From the NCBI GenBank assembly GCA_933207985.1, contig OW240912.1:247589032-247653031 (forward strand): DNA of 64,000 bases, in the 5' to 3' direction. The stretch's first letter is position 1. Each line of letters begins with the position of its first letter. The DNA is from Pelobates cultripes (lineage: Eukaryota; Chordata; Amphibia; Anura; Pelobatidae). Below the pieces are notes generated by a model. It did no database searches and had not been told where the DNA came from. It saw nothing but the letters and a program-made list of their open reading frames with translations. This document shows, piece by piece, positions 44,030-56,210 of this stretch. A program made the translations under genes and the position numbers.

Positions 44030-47000
44030 GAGTAAGTCAATGTACACACATTTTTGATATTGTTGATATATTTATTTATTTTTCATATCTGGAATATTTG
44101 ATATATTTCTGGCTTTTTTTTTTACATGTTATATTTTTGAATGCAACCACATATTTTTTCAGGTTTATGTTATTTTTTTGCCCTTATTGTTCAGGAGAAC
44201 ACAAGCGATTACAGATTTTCAAAAATATGTTTTAAATGAAATAAAGACTTCGTTATTTCACTACTTTTTCTAACAAAATAAATACATGACATTTTAATAT
44301 GTGATAATGCGATTAGAAAAACCTAACTTTTTGTTAAAAAAATATAAATTACTCTCTTAAGTTCAAGAAGGAAAATATATCTAACATAACAACAGGGAAT
44401 CAAACTACAAGCATTTTTTTATGAAGAAATAAATGTCAAACAATCTCTAGCACTTAATCTACAATGATTGAAAATATTACTCCCTTTCTCTTAGTTAAAA
44501 GTTTTTTTTTTTAACTAAGTGTTTCCATTAACATTAAGCAAACTAGTTTAATTTATTAATATTGGTGAACTTTAAGAAATGGAATATCAATTTTAGCTTC
44601 ATTTCAAGGGGGTAATGAATGTTTGGGGTTTTCTATCTTGTATACCTCTTTATAAATAAATAGTTGAAGGGGAGTGATTGAATACACTTTGTTCATAGTC
44701 TTTCAGTCCTAGAACATTATGTTAAATTAGATAAACAGGTGACAGTTACACGCAGACAGTCTGTTTATTAAATACTTGCCTCAAGCCTTAATAAGTTAAA
44801 TAAATTATTTAGTTCATTTTACATTTAGCTCCAAACAGCTCATTATGTTGTAGATCAGGGTCTATATAAAGTGGCATGTATTTTTTGAGGTATGTCTGTA
44901 AGAACACATCTTCTCATGGACAGAATATATGGCTTGTAGATCATCTGTAGGGTTGGACACACATAACATTTTTTCATTTGCAAGTATATTTCAGCTATCT
45001 TACATGTTTGTGCAAACAATTATAGAAAACCTGAAAGGTAGTATAGTCAACAAGACCACTTCATCTCAATGAAGTGAACTTGGTGCAGTGGCCCTGTTCT
45101 TTTATCCATGCAATGTAACATAATGTAGTTTTTAGAACAGTTTTTATCAGAGTTAAATCCACCTCTAGTGGCTGTCAGTATGACCGAGTAAAACTAGCTA
45201 ACGTGACAGACGCCCATATTAAACATTGAATACAATGCTTTCCCATGAGGAAACCTGAATGCGCATACAGCCCTTGCCACGCAGGGCTGTATGTTTGGTG
45301 GTTGATGGTTAGTATCATTGCCTGTTTCTTTTTTTTTTTTTGCTTTAACAAGACAATGTTTAAGGTCATAAAGTATTTATGCCCTTTTAAAGCTCGTTGT
45401 GACCACTGACATTATTGGGTGACTTTTCATGTTCCGAATAAGATCTGAATGAAATTAATACACAAATGGCAAATCTTTTGTTACATCACCTAATAATAAC
45501 TCAAGCACAATGTTAAATTCCGAATACGAAAAGTGTGATTTGGTAAAAGGAAATCAGAGCATACATATACATATAGAACATTAGCTTAAATGTGTGACCC
45601 CCAATGTACAGGAGCAGATCATTTTGTACAGTTTAGTGGAGTTCCAATCCTCCAAGCCAGTGTCTCTGCTTAAGTCCTCTCAGGTGGGAAGAAATGCTGC
45701 TGTAAGGATTATAGCCCACCTCCCCCAAGCACTAGACGACACTTAGTGAAGCGGAGAACAACAACAAAACATAAAAACAGCAGACCATGGATCTCTGGAC
45801 CTTGGGAATTTGCAGGCCCCGCCACATACAGTATCAAAGAGGTTTCATTTACAAGATGCAACTACACATACATTTTAACAATACATCACAACAAAAGCTA
45901 ATGACCACAGGTCCATCTAACAGTAGTAAGTAGACATACTCCAAACTTCTTCAATATAGACACTGTCCCCTTTATACATAATCCTTCTTCATAATCCACA
46001 TTGCCTGCTATATATGAAATCCTTACATTCAGAATTTCACATTTTCTTATTTTGATTCATATTTTTGGAACATAAAAAAAAGTCACTTCTTTCTTGAGTA
46101 CTCATTTTATTCATTGATAGGAACTTATTGAAATAATGGCATTAACATTTTCGTTTCTTAATATTTCCATCTATTTTCTCTCTTCTGTAAGTAAACAAAA
46201 AGGTGTCCCTATTGTCTCAATGTCTCCATATACAATTATGGAAACATGAAACCAAATTATAAATTGAAATAAGGCATTTATTCTTTTTATTTGACAATTT
46301 GTTCTTTAGAATTCAGACAGTGAAGGAAATTACTGGAATGCAATTCAATAGTACTGTAAAATGAGTTCAGTTTTTAAATTGATTGACACCAGGTGCTTAA
46401 TTGCCAACTCCTTGAACTGTGACATCACCATCAGTTTTTCATAAGCAGTAACAAGCATTGCTAGGCAACACTTTTCAAAACAATGGTAAAGAACAAAATG
46501 ATGATTAGACATATGTCACTTAAATCCTAACCTATAAACTCCCCCTGCCCCTCCCCCCTCCACCCCCCAAACTTGCCTTGGCCTGTTTTCAGTGTAAAAT
46601 TAATTAAACCAAACTCCTGTCTTCTGGTTGATCCTGCTAGTCCTATATGTTGGAACCAGGGTCTTACTTAGCAGCTAGAGCTTGGTTGCGATAGCTGGCA
46701 ACTTTTGAAACAAGTGGGAAAAATGGTTAATTTTGGACTTGATCCAGCCTGCTCTCATCCTTAGTTTTATTGTTTGTTTTATAAGATGGAGAATTCCTAC
46801 TTTCTGTAGGGTTTCGTTAACAAGCAGAAAGCAGGGCAATCTTTTAGAAGCTAAATTGCATTCTAACTATCAGAGTTCTATACTAAAATGAGAATTACCC
46901 AGAAATATATTTTTAGAATCTTTGGCTCGCTAGATCCTTGGGATTATAAAGTCATAAAGATGAATAATTAACTATTTTACAACCAAGTTATTTATTTAAT

Positions 47001-47085
47001 TTTAAATGAACAGTTTAAAATGTATTTAAAAACTGGGAAGAATAAATTTTTACTGTAATTAGGTAAATAAAAACAATTACATTTT
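44030..47085. other. About 3 kb without recognised features
   Basis: AT-rich, with poly-T and poly-A runs and a C-rich run at 46540-46570. No terminal repeats, protein domains or RNA genes were recognised. Confidence 0.4.
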
Positions 47086-47092
47086 TAATGTA

Positions 47093-48076
47093 TGTAGCGG
47101 AGCTGCAATATTAAATCCCAATATCTCCGCTGGTACGGAAAGTAATCCAAGTAAAGCGCTGAAAATGAAGGCAATATCCCAAGTCCCCCAGTAACCGGAC
47201 GAAACACAGTTCTGGGAGTCAACTGACGATTTTATTCACAAGCTCCAGTATTTATGTGGTTCCTCATGCAAGGGGTTTCCTTAATTACTTTACAGGGGTT
47301 GTACAGTAGGGGACTACATGGGGAACTTAACATATAGAACATTTCTCCCACCATGCACTGCTGTACAAAAGGGATACTCCCACTAGAATATCCTGTTAAG
47401 TGGATTATCCCTCTGTACAGCAGAACCGGCTTTTTACATAAAAATACATAACTTTCATTTTATTCATGTCACTGTATCGAATGACCGTTCGGCAGATAGC
47501 TGGGGTCTGAGCGCACACTTCGTGAAAGTACCGCTCAGATCCCAGCACAATCAGCCGAATGCCGCACAAAATATACTTTAACATACATTCAACATAAAAG
47601 ACATGAATACATAAGGGAGGAAAAGTACCGAAAGACTGGTGCTCCCGAATGGCCTGGAAGTCCAGCGGTGTTCGTACCGTTGAGTAGCTGATTTTAGTTC
47701 CATGCACTCGACGACCAAACACCGCTGGGCAACAGAAAAATCCAAGATGGCTTCCGCCTCGTGGTCTGTAGCCGAACGACGGCCACCCTGGAAATCAATT
47801 AGCAGCCAATTGCTACAATGTTGCAATCGGTTAATGGGAGCCACACGACCCCCTGTGTGTGGGCTCCCATTCAGTACTTTGTTCGTTTCACGAACAGTGT
47901 GGAAAGTCACTGTTCGTGAAACTACCATATGAATGCTAGCGGCTTTTGGCTGCTAGCATACGAATGCTCTCTTTTACAGTTATTAGCAAATACATGACCT
48001 AACAGAATGGGACCAGCTTTCTAGGACAACCTTTAGACATATAACAGCACAATCTAAAGTGGCTAGGTTTGCCACA
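47093..48076 (-). mobile_element. Solo LTR, 984 bp, TGTGGCA family
   Basis: Flanked by an exact ATGTA duplication (47088-47092 and 48077-48081). On the minus strand it starts TGTGGCAAACCTAGCCAC and ends GCTCCGCTACA, with GTGAATAAAATCGTCAG as a poly(A)-signal region. It is related to the LTRs at 56211-57388 and 28726-28970. No internal coding region remains, consistent with LTR-LTR recombination. Superfamily (Gypsy, BEL or retroviral) cannot be told from an LTR alone. Confidence 0.85.
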
Positions 48077-48084
48077 ATGTATTT

Positions 48085-49290
48085 GTCCATTGTTTTGCAA
48101 TATTTTAAACAGCATCTGAAATATTATTGTAGGAGCAAGAATAATACACTTGTCCCACACACTAGTCGGGACAAAACTGGAAGTAAGAAAGTCCCTTGTG
48201 GGTATTTGTAAACAAAATAGGACAATTTCTAGTCCTTACCTTCTCCAGCCAATCAACTCTTCTCACAGACCCATTTTGATAAGACAGAAGTCAACTGAGT
48301 GACAGAGGAGAACAGGAGAACCCTCATACCAACAGTTGTAATGCACTCCATCACAGTACTATTTATACCTCTGGCTAGAGCAGTAGATGAATGGAATGGC
48401 TTATGTCAATTACTGTTGCTTATATGAAGTAAGCATGCTGACAAAATTGCTCTTTCAGTTTGGTATCCCCAAGCAGAGACAATCTTAATAGAGAAGGGCA
48501 CGAGAAAGGCAGAACCAGAGCACCAGTGTTACAGTAAAGTAATAAATATGGACCTCTGAGAATAGCAGCTCTAAACAGGAGATATGCACAATCAGATCTT
48601 AATGTGATTGAATACATCATTTATATTTGTAATAAATTAAACATTCATTACTTTAAGAGCTGTTTTATATTTAGTTGAACTTTTCACGACAGGTTCACTT
48701 TAAAAACAAAAGCAGAAAGCACATGCATACTTTCCATTGTAAGTAACAAAGAGAAAAGAGCACATAAAATAAATATAAGTGGATATTCCTGGATTTAGAT
48801 TTTTCTTAAAATCTCTAGCAATAATGTCAGTAGATATGTAGCAGCAGATGACAAAAGTGTGACTTTATTCACAATTAGTGTACACAGACCAGTACAACAT
48901 AATCAGTTAACAGGATAGTCTGTCAAATAACAAGTTACAGTTAAGATATAAGATAAACATCTTAGTGTATTTTGGGAGATGATTTTCATCAAGAGGCATT
49001 ATACCTTTAAGATCTTATTATAAACACATGAATAACTACTATTTAACTGCATATAGATATATTAATGCTCTGTGAGTGCTTAGAGCTATATCTGTTAAAA
49101 TATATATATATTTTTTTCAGAAAAATGCCAGTAACTTTACTACAAGAATAAAAGGTCAGCATTGGGAACACATGCTACATAAAACAGAGTCTTGTGCCAA
49201 GATTTGCTGAATGTATACTAACCTCTACTAGCATAATCAACTAATGTGTGACTTATGTCCCACCTTGGAAGTAACGGGCAGGAATTTCTA
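48085..49290. other. Unassigned stretch
   Basis: No features recognised. The open frame at 48420-48620 (minus) has no domain. Confidence 0.4.
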
Positions 49291-49399
49291 TACGTAAGGT
49301 CAGGGGCATACCTAGAGCATTTGGCACCCGGGGCGGATCCTGTGCTTGGCACCCTCCCCCCCCCAAAAAAAAAAAACCTGTAAAAAATGTTAAAGGTTT

Positions 49400-49980
49400 T
49401 CTTTAATTAACCCACACTGCTTAATTAAACCATACCCCTTAATTAATCCATACCCCTTAATTAATCCACACTAATTCATCCACACAACCTTAATTAATCC
49501 ACCCCCCTTAATTGATACACACACCCTTAATTAATCCACACTAATTAATCCACCCCCTTAATTAATCCACTCCCCCATAATTAATCCACACTAATTAATC
49601 CACTCCCCATAATTAATCCACTCCCCATAATTAATACACCCCCATAATTAATACACCCCCTTAATTAATCCACTACCCATAATTAATCCACCCCCACTTA
49701 ATTAATCCACTCCCACTTAATTAATACACCCCCATAATTAATCCACCCCCCATAATTAATCCACCCTCCATAATTAATCCACCCCTATAATTAATTCACC
49801 CCCCATAATTAATCCACCCCTATAATTAATTCACCCCCATAATTAATTCACCCCCTATAATTAATATACACCACCCCCATAATTAATACACCCCATAATT
49901 AATATACACCCCCCATAATTAATACTCCCCAATAATACCCCCCATAATTAATATACACACCCCCATAATTAATACACACC
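49400..49980. repeat. Minisatellite, CCCCCATAATTAATCCA-type unit
   Basis: About 30 irregular units of 15-20 bp alternate a C-run with (T/A)TAATTAAT and ACA/CCA. The core TTAATTAA is itself palindromic. Units vary in C-run length and in AC insertions. Confidence 0.93.
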
Positions 49981-50385
49981 CCCTCCTTTCTCACCCCCCT
50001 CATTTCTCTCTCACCCCCTCCTTTCTCACCCCCCCTTTCTCCTCTTTCTCATCCCCCCCTCCCTTTCTCCTCTTTCATCCCCCCCCCTCCCTTTCTCCTC
50101 TTTCTCATCCCCCTTTCTCCTCTTTCTCATCCCCCCCCCTCCTTTCTCTCTTTCTCATCCCCCTCCTTTCTCCTCTTTCTCATCCCCCCTCCCTTTCTCC
50201 TCTTTCTCATCCCCCAACACCTCTCTTTCTCATCCCCCCTCCTTTCTCCTCTTTCTCATCCCCCTCCTTTCTCCTCCTTATATCCTTCCCTTTCTCCTCT
50301 TTCTCATCCCCCCTCCCTTTCTCCTCTTTCTCATTTCCCTCCTTCTCATCCCCCCTCTTTCTCCTCTTTCTCATCCCCCCTACCT
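49981..50385. repeat. Polypyrimidine tandem block
   Basis: Units of CCCCCCTCCTTTCTCCTCTTTCTCAT repeat to 50380, giving an almost pure C/T strand for 400 bp. On the other strand this reads as a Lys/Glu/Arg-rich open frame (50207-50485), which is an artefact. Mirror-symmetric C/T tracts can form triplex DNA. Confidence 0.93.
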
Positions 50386-50388
50386 TTG

Positions 50389-50571
50389 CTGTAGCGTGGC
50401 CGAGCCCTGTATAGTCCACGGGTACAGAGAGCAGCTGTTTCTTGTACCCCGCCGGACTAACAGGAAGTGCACACTGATTGTGCACTTCCTGTTAGTCCGG
50501 CTGGGTACAGGAGACAGCTGCTCTCTGTACCCGTCGGACCATCAATGCTGCAGGGCTCGGCCACGCTACAG
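50389..50571. repeat. 183-bp palindrome
   Basis: The outer arms (CTGTAGCGTGGCCGAGCCCT and its partner at 50552-50571) and the middle arms (GGGTACAGAGAGCAGCTG and partner) pair with a few mismatches. The innermost 21-bp arms, 50452-50472 and 50480-50500, are perfect around a 7-base loop. Confidence 0.93.
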
Positions 50572-50829
50572 AGAGGGAGTGACAGAAGGGAGCGCTGAGC
50601 GTTTCCCTCCTGTCAGCCTCTCCTCAGGTTGCGCCCGGGCGGTGCGGTCCGCCCTCATGGACGCACCGCCCGGGCAAAGCTGCAGCCGCCTGAGGCTCTC
50701 TACAGAGCGCTCGGACGGCTGCAGCATTGGGGGGGGGGGTGGTGCCCCTGGTCATGGCACCCCCCACCCTGGTGCCACCCGGGGCGGACCGCCCCCTCCG
50801 CCCCCCCTTAGTACGCCACTGTGTAAGGT

Positions 50830-53390
50830 TAACTTTCCAGTAATCAGCGTTTAATATAAAAGTCCCAAGAAATATCATTGTGTCTTTTGTAATTCACATT
50901 GAATTTATGTAAAATATATTCACGTATGTTGAAATGGTGAAGTCGCAATGTCTAGAGCTGGCATGGCTTACATTCTGCAGCTGACGACAGCTCATTCAGA
51001 ACATTAGGTACCTCATGCAATGGTCAACTTGGATTACTGAAAACTCCACCATCTTTACTGACATTTCGACGTCAGGATTCATGTTTATTTCTTAAAAAAC
51101 AACCGCATTGGAGCTGATTGAACACTTTGTTAGTGGCACAAAAATATTATCCTAGGCACATTTTCACTGGCCAAGCTCAGAACCTTCAACCTATTGTACT
51201 ATTACCTGGTGATCTAGTGAGTTGAGACCAGGCTATATAACTGGTGCCTATAATTTTTTCCTCCAGTGTGAAATTGCTTGGCAGCCACAATGCATGGAAG
51301 CTATGCATGGACCCTTACTGCTTAATTTTCTGTTTGCAATGTAAAGGTACTTAACATCAAACATTGGAACTGAATTTGCAAAAAGCAGCAGAGGTCTCTA
51401 GACCACCCTCATATATTTTGTGTCAGGATAGGTATAATCCAATGAGCAGAATAAAGCCACACAGAACAAGGGGAACAATATATAAGATATATGTATTACC
51501 AATCCTTGGAGTGGTTGCGCTTAATGTGTACAATGCAAGGATTAGGAATGTCAAGAACCAACCAGCATTCAAGGTCTATAGAGGTCCACACAATTGATAA
51601 ACTAGCCAACGTCAAGGGAAGGTAATTGAAAATAGTCAAAGCAAGCCGAGATCAATAAAGCTGTAATCATAAATATATACAATGACATAAATACATTATA
51701 AAAGGGACAGAGCTACACTGTCTGGCATCAGAAACACTGGCAAAGGTTTCAGAGATTGTGGAACTGATGTGGTGCCTACTTAGGGAAGTAGTGGCATCAG
51801 GTGATTAGTGTAGTGCATTGGTATAATGATAGTTTAGCTCTACAAATTTCTACAATTTCATCACGTTTCTCCTTCTGCGGTCTTTTATTAGTGTCTGACA
51901 GCTTTGTCTATATTTGCACTATTATACTATGTTTTATCGCCTAATTTTCCATGTGTTATTATCTATTGTTTACAAATTCTTGATGAGATAAAGCCACTGT
52001 CACCATATGTCACTTACATATGTAAAATTAAACTATTGTTTCTTTTTTAGTAAATCCATCTTTAAACACATTGCATGCAGATCTTAAATATCTTTCAATA
52101 GGGAGAGAGATATGTTAATGAACGTTTCAGAAAGTTGATATATAATACACGAGTTACATAGATTACATGCTGCTCACAGGCAGCTGCTTGAAATCTCTGC
52201 CAATAAAAAGGTCACGAAACACAAGACGTACTGCTAATGACCACTCAGTTCTACATGAGTTGTAAAGCCCATACATGAAATGTGTCTGGCATATAGTTGA
52301 ACATGAGAAAATGTAAGGCTGCAAAGTGTGATAATTTATGTTACAGGTGAGCAAACTCACTATTTAGCTGTTGTTAGAAGCAATCTTTTATTCTCTCGCT
52401 TACAATAGGAGTTGTTGTATGCAGTGGCTGCAGATCCATACAATTCATCTTTAAATTTCTCTAGAATTTGTAGTAGTTATAAAATTCAAGGCCTAAAGAA
52501 ACCAAACCATAAGCATAGTGGATTTGTATATTTTCCTACATATCTGTGTGAAACTGAAATTGGCAAGGAATATTTGACTGAATGTTTCTCAACTCAGTCC
52601 TCAGTCCACAGGAAACTAGTGGCCCAGGTTTTATTAGTCCAAGACTGTTGGTATGTCTTGAGATCTAAGTTGTCGATAACTGAGCAGTACATACATTTAC
52701 TGTTTGACAAAACCTAAAAAACTCTTGAAAATGCCTTATACCAAGACATAAAAATTAAATGTTGGCAAAGCAGGTGCAAAAAGCTGAAGAAAAGTTCGGA
52801 GATATGAAAAAAAGTTCTGAGATAAAGAATACGCAATTTTAAAATGTAAAATACTATGGAATGTGTCTGATTTTTCTAAAATATCTATGTTTAATTAGTA
52901 TAATAATGATGAGGCTCCAAAATACACTTGGAAAGCAAAGCAAGTACAAATCCAAATTTAGAAACCATAAAAGCAAGTGTTGATTGTTTGTGTGCTAAAT
53001 ATATTGTGATTTAGTGATTGCACCCCCTCCTCAAATCCCCCCCAATAAAAATGTAACCCTGTGTACAACATGGCTGTAAAATGGAGATTTAGTGAAACAC
53101 ATTATTAGAATTTTCTGAGTTGCACCACCTACACAAAGACAAGAAGAAGAGACTACTCTTGACATTAGCATTAGTGGCAACATGCCCAAATGAGTGAGGT
53201 GAAGCTTACAAATGACTTGAACAGTTGCTATTTTCTTCCGTTTTGAAAGATTTGCAAACCTCCATGACTATTTTGCTGCTTCTATAGCACCTTGCAATCA
53301 CATTTGGTTTCATTACTGCTTTTACCTGTCATGGATAGATGTTTAAAAATTTGAAAGAGAACTCATGCTCTGATTCTCAAAATATCAGGG
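50830..53390. other. Unassigned stretch
   Basis: No terminal repeats, coding domains or RNA genes recognised. Short frames at 51364-51597 and 52412-52717 lack motifs. Confidence 0.4.
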
Positions 53391-53399
53391 CTATGCTTA

Positions 53400-54110
53400 A
53401 ATAAGCTGTGCAGCCTGAGCAAATAAAGATGGCACCGATTCATGATCCCTCATTTTCAGATTCAGAATATTAATAATCTGAGTACGAGGTGCATTAGCCC
53501 TTTTATCTCTGGTGGTCTCCATGATGTGTTATCGGTTGAACATCACCATAAGTTGTCCAACAAGGCTGACATCCCTTGAGTGAGATTAAACCATGTTCCA
53601 AGTATCTGTCATGAAAGAGGTGGTAACTGCACTTGTGGTTGTTGAAGAAGATCTTAACGGCCTATATTCTATGCACATTGACTCTTAGTCCTACTCAAAA
53701 GCCTGCAGAAAGTCTGCACAGACCTCCATACTAGGAAAACTAAAGCTGAAGACATAACTTGTGCATACGAAGTATATCAGAAGAGATGATACTGGAGGAG
53801 TTACCTCAGTTTTTGCAGGGACTCCTGCCTTCTAAATATTATAAATCACTGTTCCTACATGGAGGATTTCAAATACCTCTTTCACCCAAGGCACCCATGG
53901 ATGATCAAAAATATATCCTGATTTGATTCCTAATGGAGACTTGAAAATCTGCTTTTATGAAAGGAACATCATCTTGATGACTTTTCAGTATACTTTCATA
54001 CAAGCAGCAACATTTGCCCATCTGGGAATGGTTCTAATTTCTGATACAGTTGTGTGATGACAGTAGATGCTAACATCCTTGCCATGACAATGCAGGAGTC
54101 AGGACTTCTT
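53400..54110 (+). other. Possible LINE ORF1 relic (uncertain)
   Basis: From ATGGCACCGATTCATGATCCC (about 53430) a stop-ridden frame includes LEELPQFLQGLLPS (about 53790), faintly like the middle part of L1/Tx1 ORF1 proteins. Evidence is weak; it may be unrelated sequence. Confidence 0.2.
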
Positions 54111-54954
54111 TAAAGGTCTGTTGGAGCATGATAAATACTTGAGATTGTGTCCCATCCTTTCTTCCAAACTCCTTTCAATACTGCCTACAAATATTTTACA
54201 CATGGTTTAACACATTTTAAATCATTTCATTAGAAAGAGGTTAGATTCTATAAGAAAATAAAGCTATACTGGAAAGCCAAATGACACAATCTGCCCTTCA
54301 CATCAGCAATGGCAAAATCTGGCTACTGTCATTTGACATTTTGACATTGACTTGTAAATTGGAAAGATGCACAATTATACTGATACATGTGACATACACT
54401 CTAACTAGATACAAAAACACTATTGTTCACTGGGATATGCCAGTACTTCACACAAAAGATATGTGACAAAGCTTCCTTGTTAAAAATGTGTAATCTATTA
54501 ATAATTGTATATTTTCAACTCGTATTAATTCATTTACATTTTATTTATGCTTCAATATATGAAGGTAACAAATATATATTAATTTGCCTTATTATATTAT
54601 GTACAGATGTAATCAGAATTATTTAACCCACTTTGAAAATCAGGTTTATTGTAAAAAATACAGACATTCAGTTGTTTGCAATGAACAAATCAAACAAAAG
54701 CAATTCAAATAGCTCAGCACAATGGATGTTTCAAGTGGTTCCCCAAGTTCAACTAAAATTGCAACTTATAATTATTCAACCCCTGAATAGAATACCTCAA
54801 AACAGCACACATATGCAAAACATATGTTGTCTCAATCACACCTGATGCAACTAATCAAGGGCTTCATCTGACTTGTGCTTGAGCTGGAAAACTTGAAATA
54901 CCTGAACTGGCTAGGGGTTTGTTGAGTGACACTTTGACTGCATGTTAGAAGTAT

Positions 54955-55450
54955 GGCTAAATCAAACGAATGGTAAACAACGTTCAGAGAAGAGAACATC
55001 ACCCTTCACAAACAAGGAAAAGGATACAAAAAGACAGTAAAGGCCCTGAATGTTCCTAGATACACCATTGGAAGCATAGTTCAGAGGTTTAGAGTTTAAG
55101 GAAGTTGGAATACTACCTGGATGGGGCAGAAAAAAAGCTATCAATGGCTGCAACAAGATTTCTTAGAAGGCAGTTTGTGATAAAACCTTGAGTGACTGAA
55201 AAGACCTGCAGCAAGACTTGATGGCAACAGGCACTGAAGTTTCAGTGAGCACAGTAAGACTTGTACTAAACACAGAAGGTTTCCATGCTATAACTTCAAG
55301 ACATACTACACTAATGACCCAAAAGCACAAGAAAAGTCAGCTCCAATATGCTCAAAATCATATAAATAATCCACAGAAAGTTTTGGATTCTGTTCTGTGG
55401 AGTGATAAAACACAACTGGAACTTTTCGGCTCAATGGATCAGTGGTACAG
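54955..55450 (+). pseudogene. Tc1 A transposase, N-terminal part
   Basis: Starts MAKSNEW at 54955, then a stop. A paired-type HTH remnant follows (REENITLHKQGKGYKKTVKAL, NVPRYTIGSIVQRF). After several stops and frame changes an open stretch (55218 on) reads STVRLVLNTEGFHA ... NPQKVLDSVLWSDKTQLELFG, where WSDKT holds the first catalytic Asp. The sequence is cut at 55450 by the insertion at a TA within the ...MDQWY region. Catalytic residues two and three are missing, having been lost with the deleted central and C-terminal part. Confidence 0.8.
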
Positions 55451-55942
55451 TGTCAGGATTACAGTATGATCCAGAAGAATTGTGTAACACAGAGGACTGA
55501 TAGGTAACGTATACTGGACCTTACAATGGCCGGACTAACGTACTTATGAATAGTCAGGAATAGCCAAGGTCAAGGGAAACAGAAAGAGACTCAACGATAA
55601 GGAAAAGCCAGGAGTCAGGGATGCCAGAAAACAGGGAAGTCAAAAACAATGCCAAAGTCAAATAACCAGAATTACCAGAATCAATAACGCGCTCTCGGAC
55701 AACCACAAGGGAAACCACGACAGGGCACTGAGAAGATTAGAACTGGGCCTAAATACCCCTCCTCTAGATCTGATAGGCTGTAACTGGCCTTTGACCCCAA
55801 AGGCAGTTACCAGGTTCCCATTTGCATAATTGCTGCTCAGCATTAACCCTTCTGTGGATTTTGTTGCTGCTCGGCACAACTTTTCCAGTGTGGACAGTAA
55901 ATGTCATTAACCACATTTTTATAAGCGGATGAATATGTGACA
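55451..55942 (-). mobile_element. Solo Gypsy LTR (minus), 492 bp
   Basis: Same family as the element at 17639-22571, in reverse orientation. Flanked by an exact TACAG duplication (55446-55450 and 55943-55947). Carries the GGGTATTTAGG box (reverse strand, about 55750). It lies exactly at the left edge of Tc1 element B. Confidence 0.95.
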
Positions 55943-56210
55943 TACAGTGAGGGAAAAAATAATTTGATCCCCTGCTGATTTTGAACGTTTGCCCACTGAC
56001 AAAGAAATGATCAGTCTATAATTTTGATGGTGGGTGTATTTTAACAGTGAGAGACCGAATAACAAACAAAAAATCCAGAAAAACATATGTCAAAAAAGTT
56101 ATATACTGATTTGCATGTCAATGAGTGAAATAAGTATTTGATCCCCTATCAACAGCAAGATTTCTGGCTCCCAGGTGTCTTTTATACAGGTAACAAGCTG
56201 AGATAAGGAG

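Larger units (their letters stand above)
49301..50821. mobile_element. hAT-type non-autonomous element, 1.5 kb, with minisatellite and palindrome
   Basis: Left end CAGGGGCATACCTAGAGC and right end ...TTAGTACGCCACTG are inverted, both followed inward by GGCACCCGGGGCGGA / TCCGCCCCGGGTGGCACC-type sequence. The 8-bp duplication CGTAAGGT (49293-49300) and TGTAAGGT (50822-50829) differs by one CpG-type change. Inside, from left: a TTAATTAA-rich minisatellite (49400-49980), a C/T-rich tandem block (49980-50385), a long palindrome (50389-50571) and a GC-rich right arm. No transposase is encoded. Open frames in the right arm are compositional. Confidence 0.88.

Noticed and set aside
47578..47928. 116-codon minus-strand frame
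   Set aside because: Entirely within a solo LTR, where coding sequence is not expected; no domain recognised.
49400..49980. CRISPR-like array
   Set aside because: Units are irregular and contiguous, with no unique spacers of constant length; this is a eukaryotic minisatellite inside a transposon.
50207..50485. Lys/Glu/Arg-rich minus-strand frame
   Set aside because: Direct translation of the polypyrimidine tandem block.
50396..50854. 152-codon plus-strand open frame and its minus-strand partner
   Set aside because: They cross the GC-rich palindrome and right arm of the hAT-type element; length follows from low stop frequency in GC-rich sequence. No domain, and it begins in a repeat.
53400..54110. 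LINE ORF1 gene
   Set aside because: Only one short phrase is reminiscent of ORF1, so it is listed as uncertain and not as a gene remnant.
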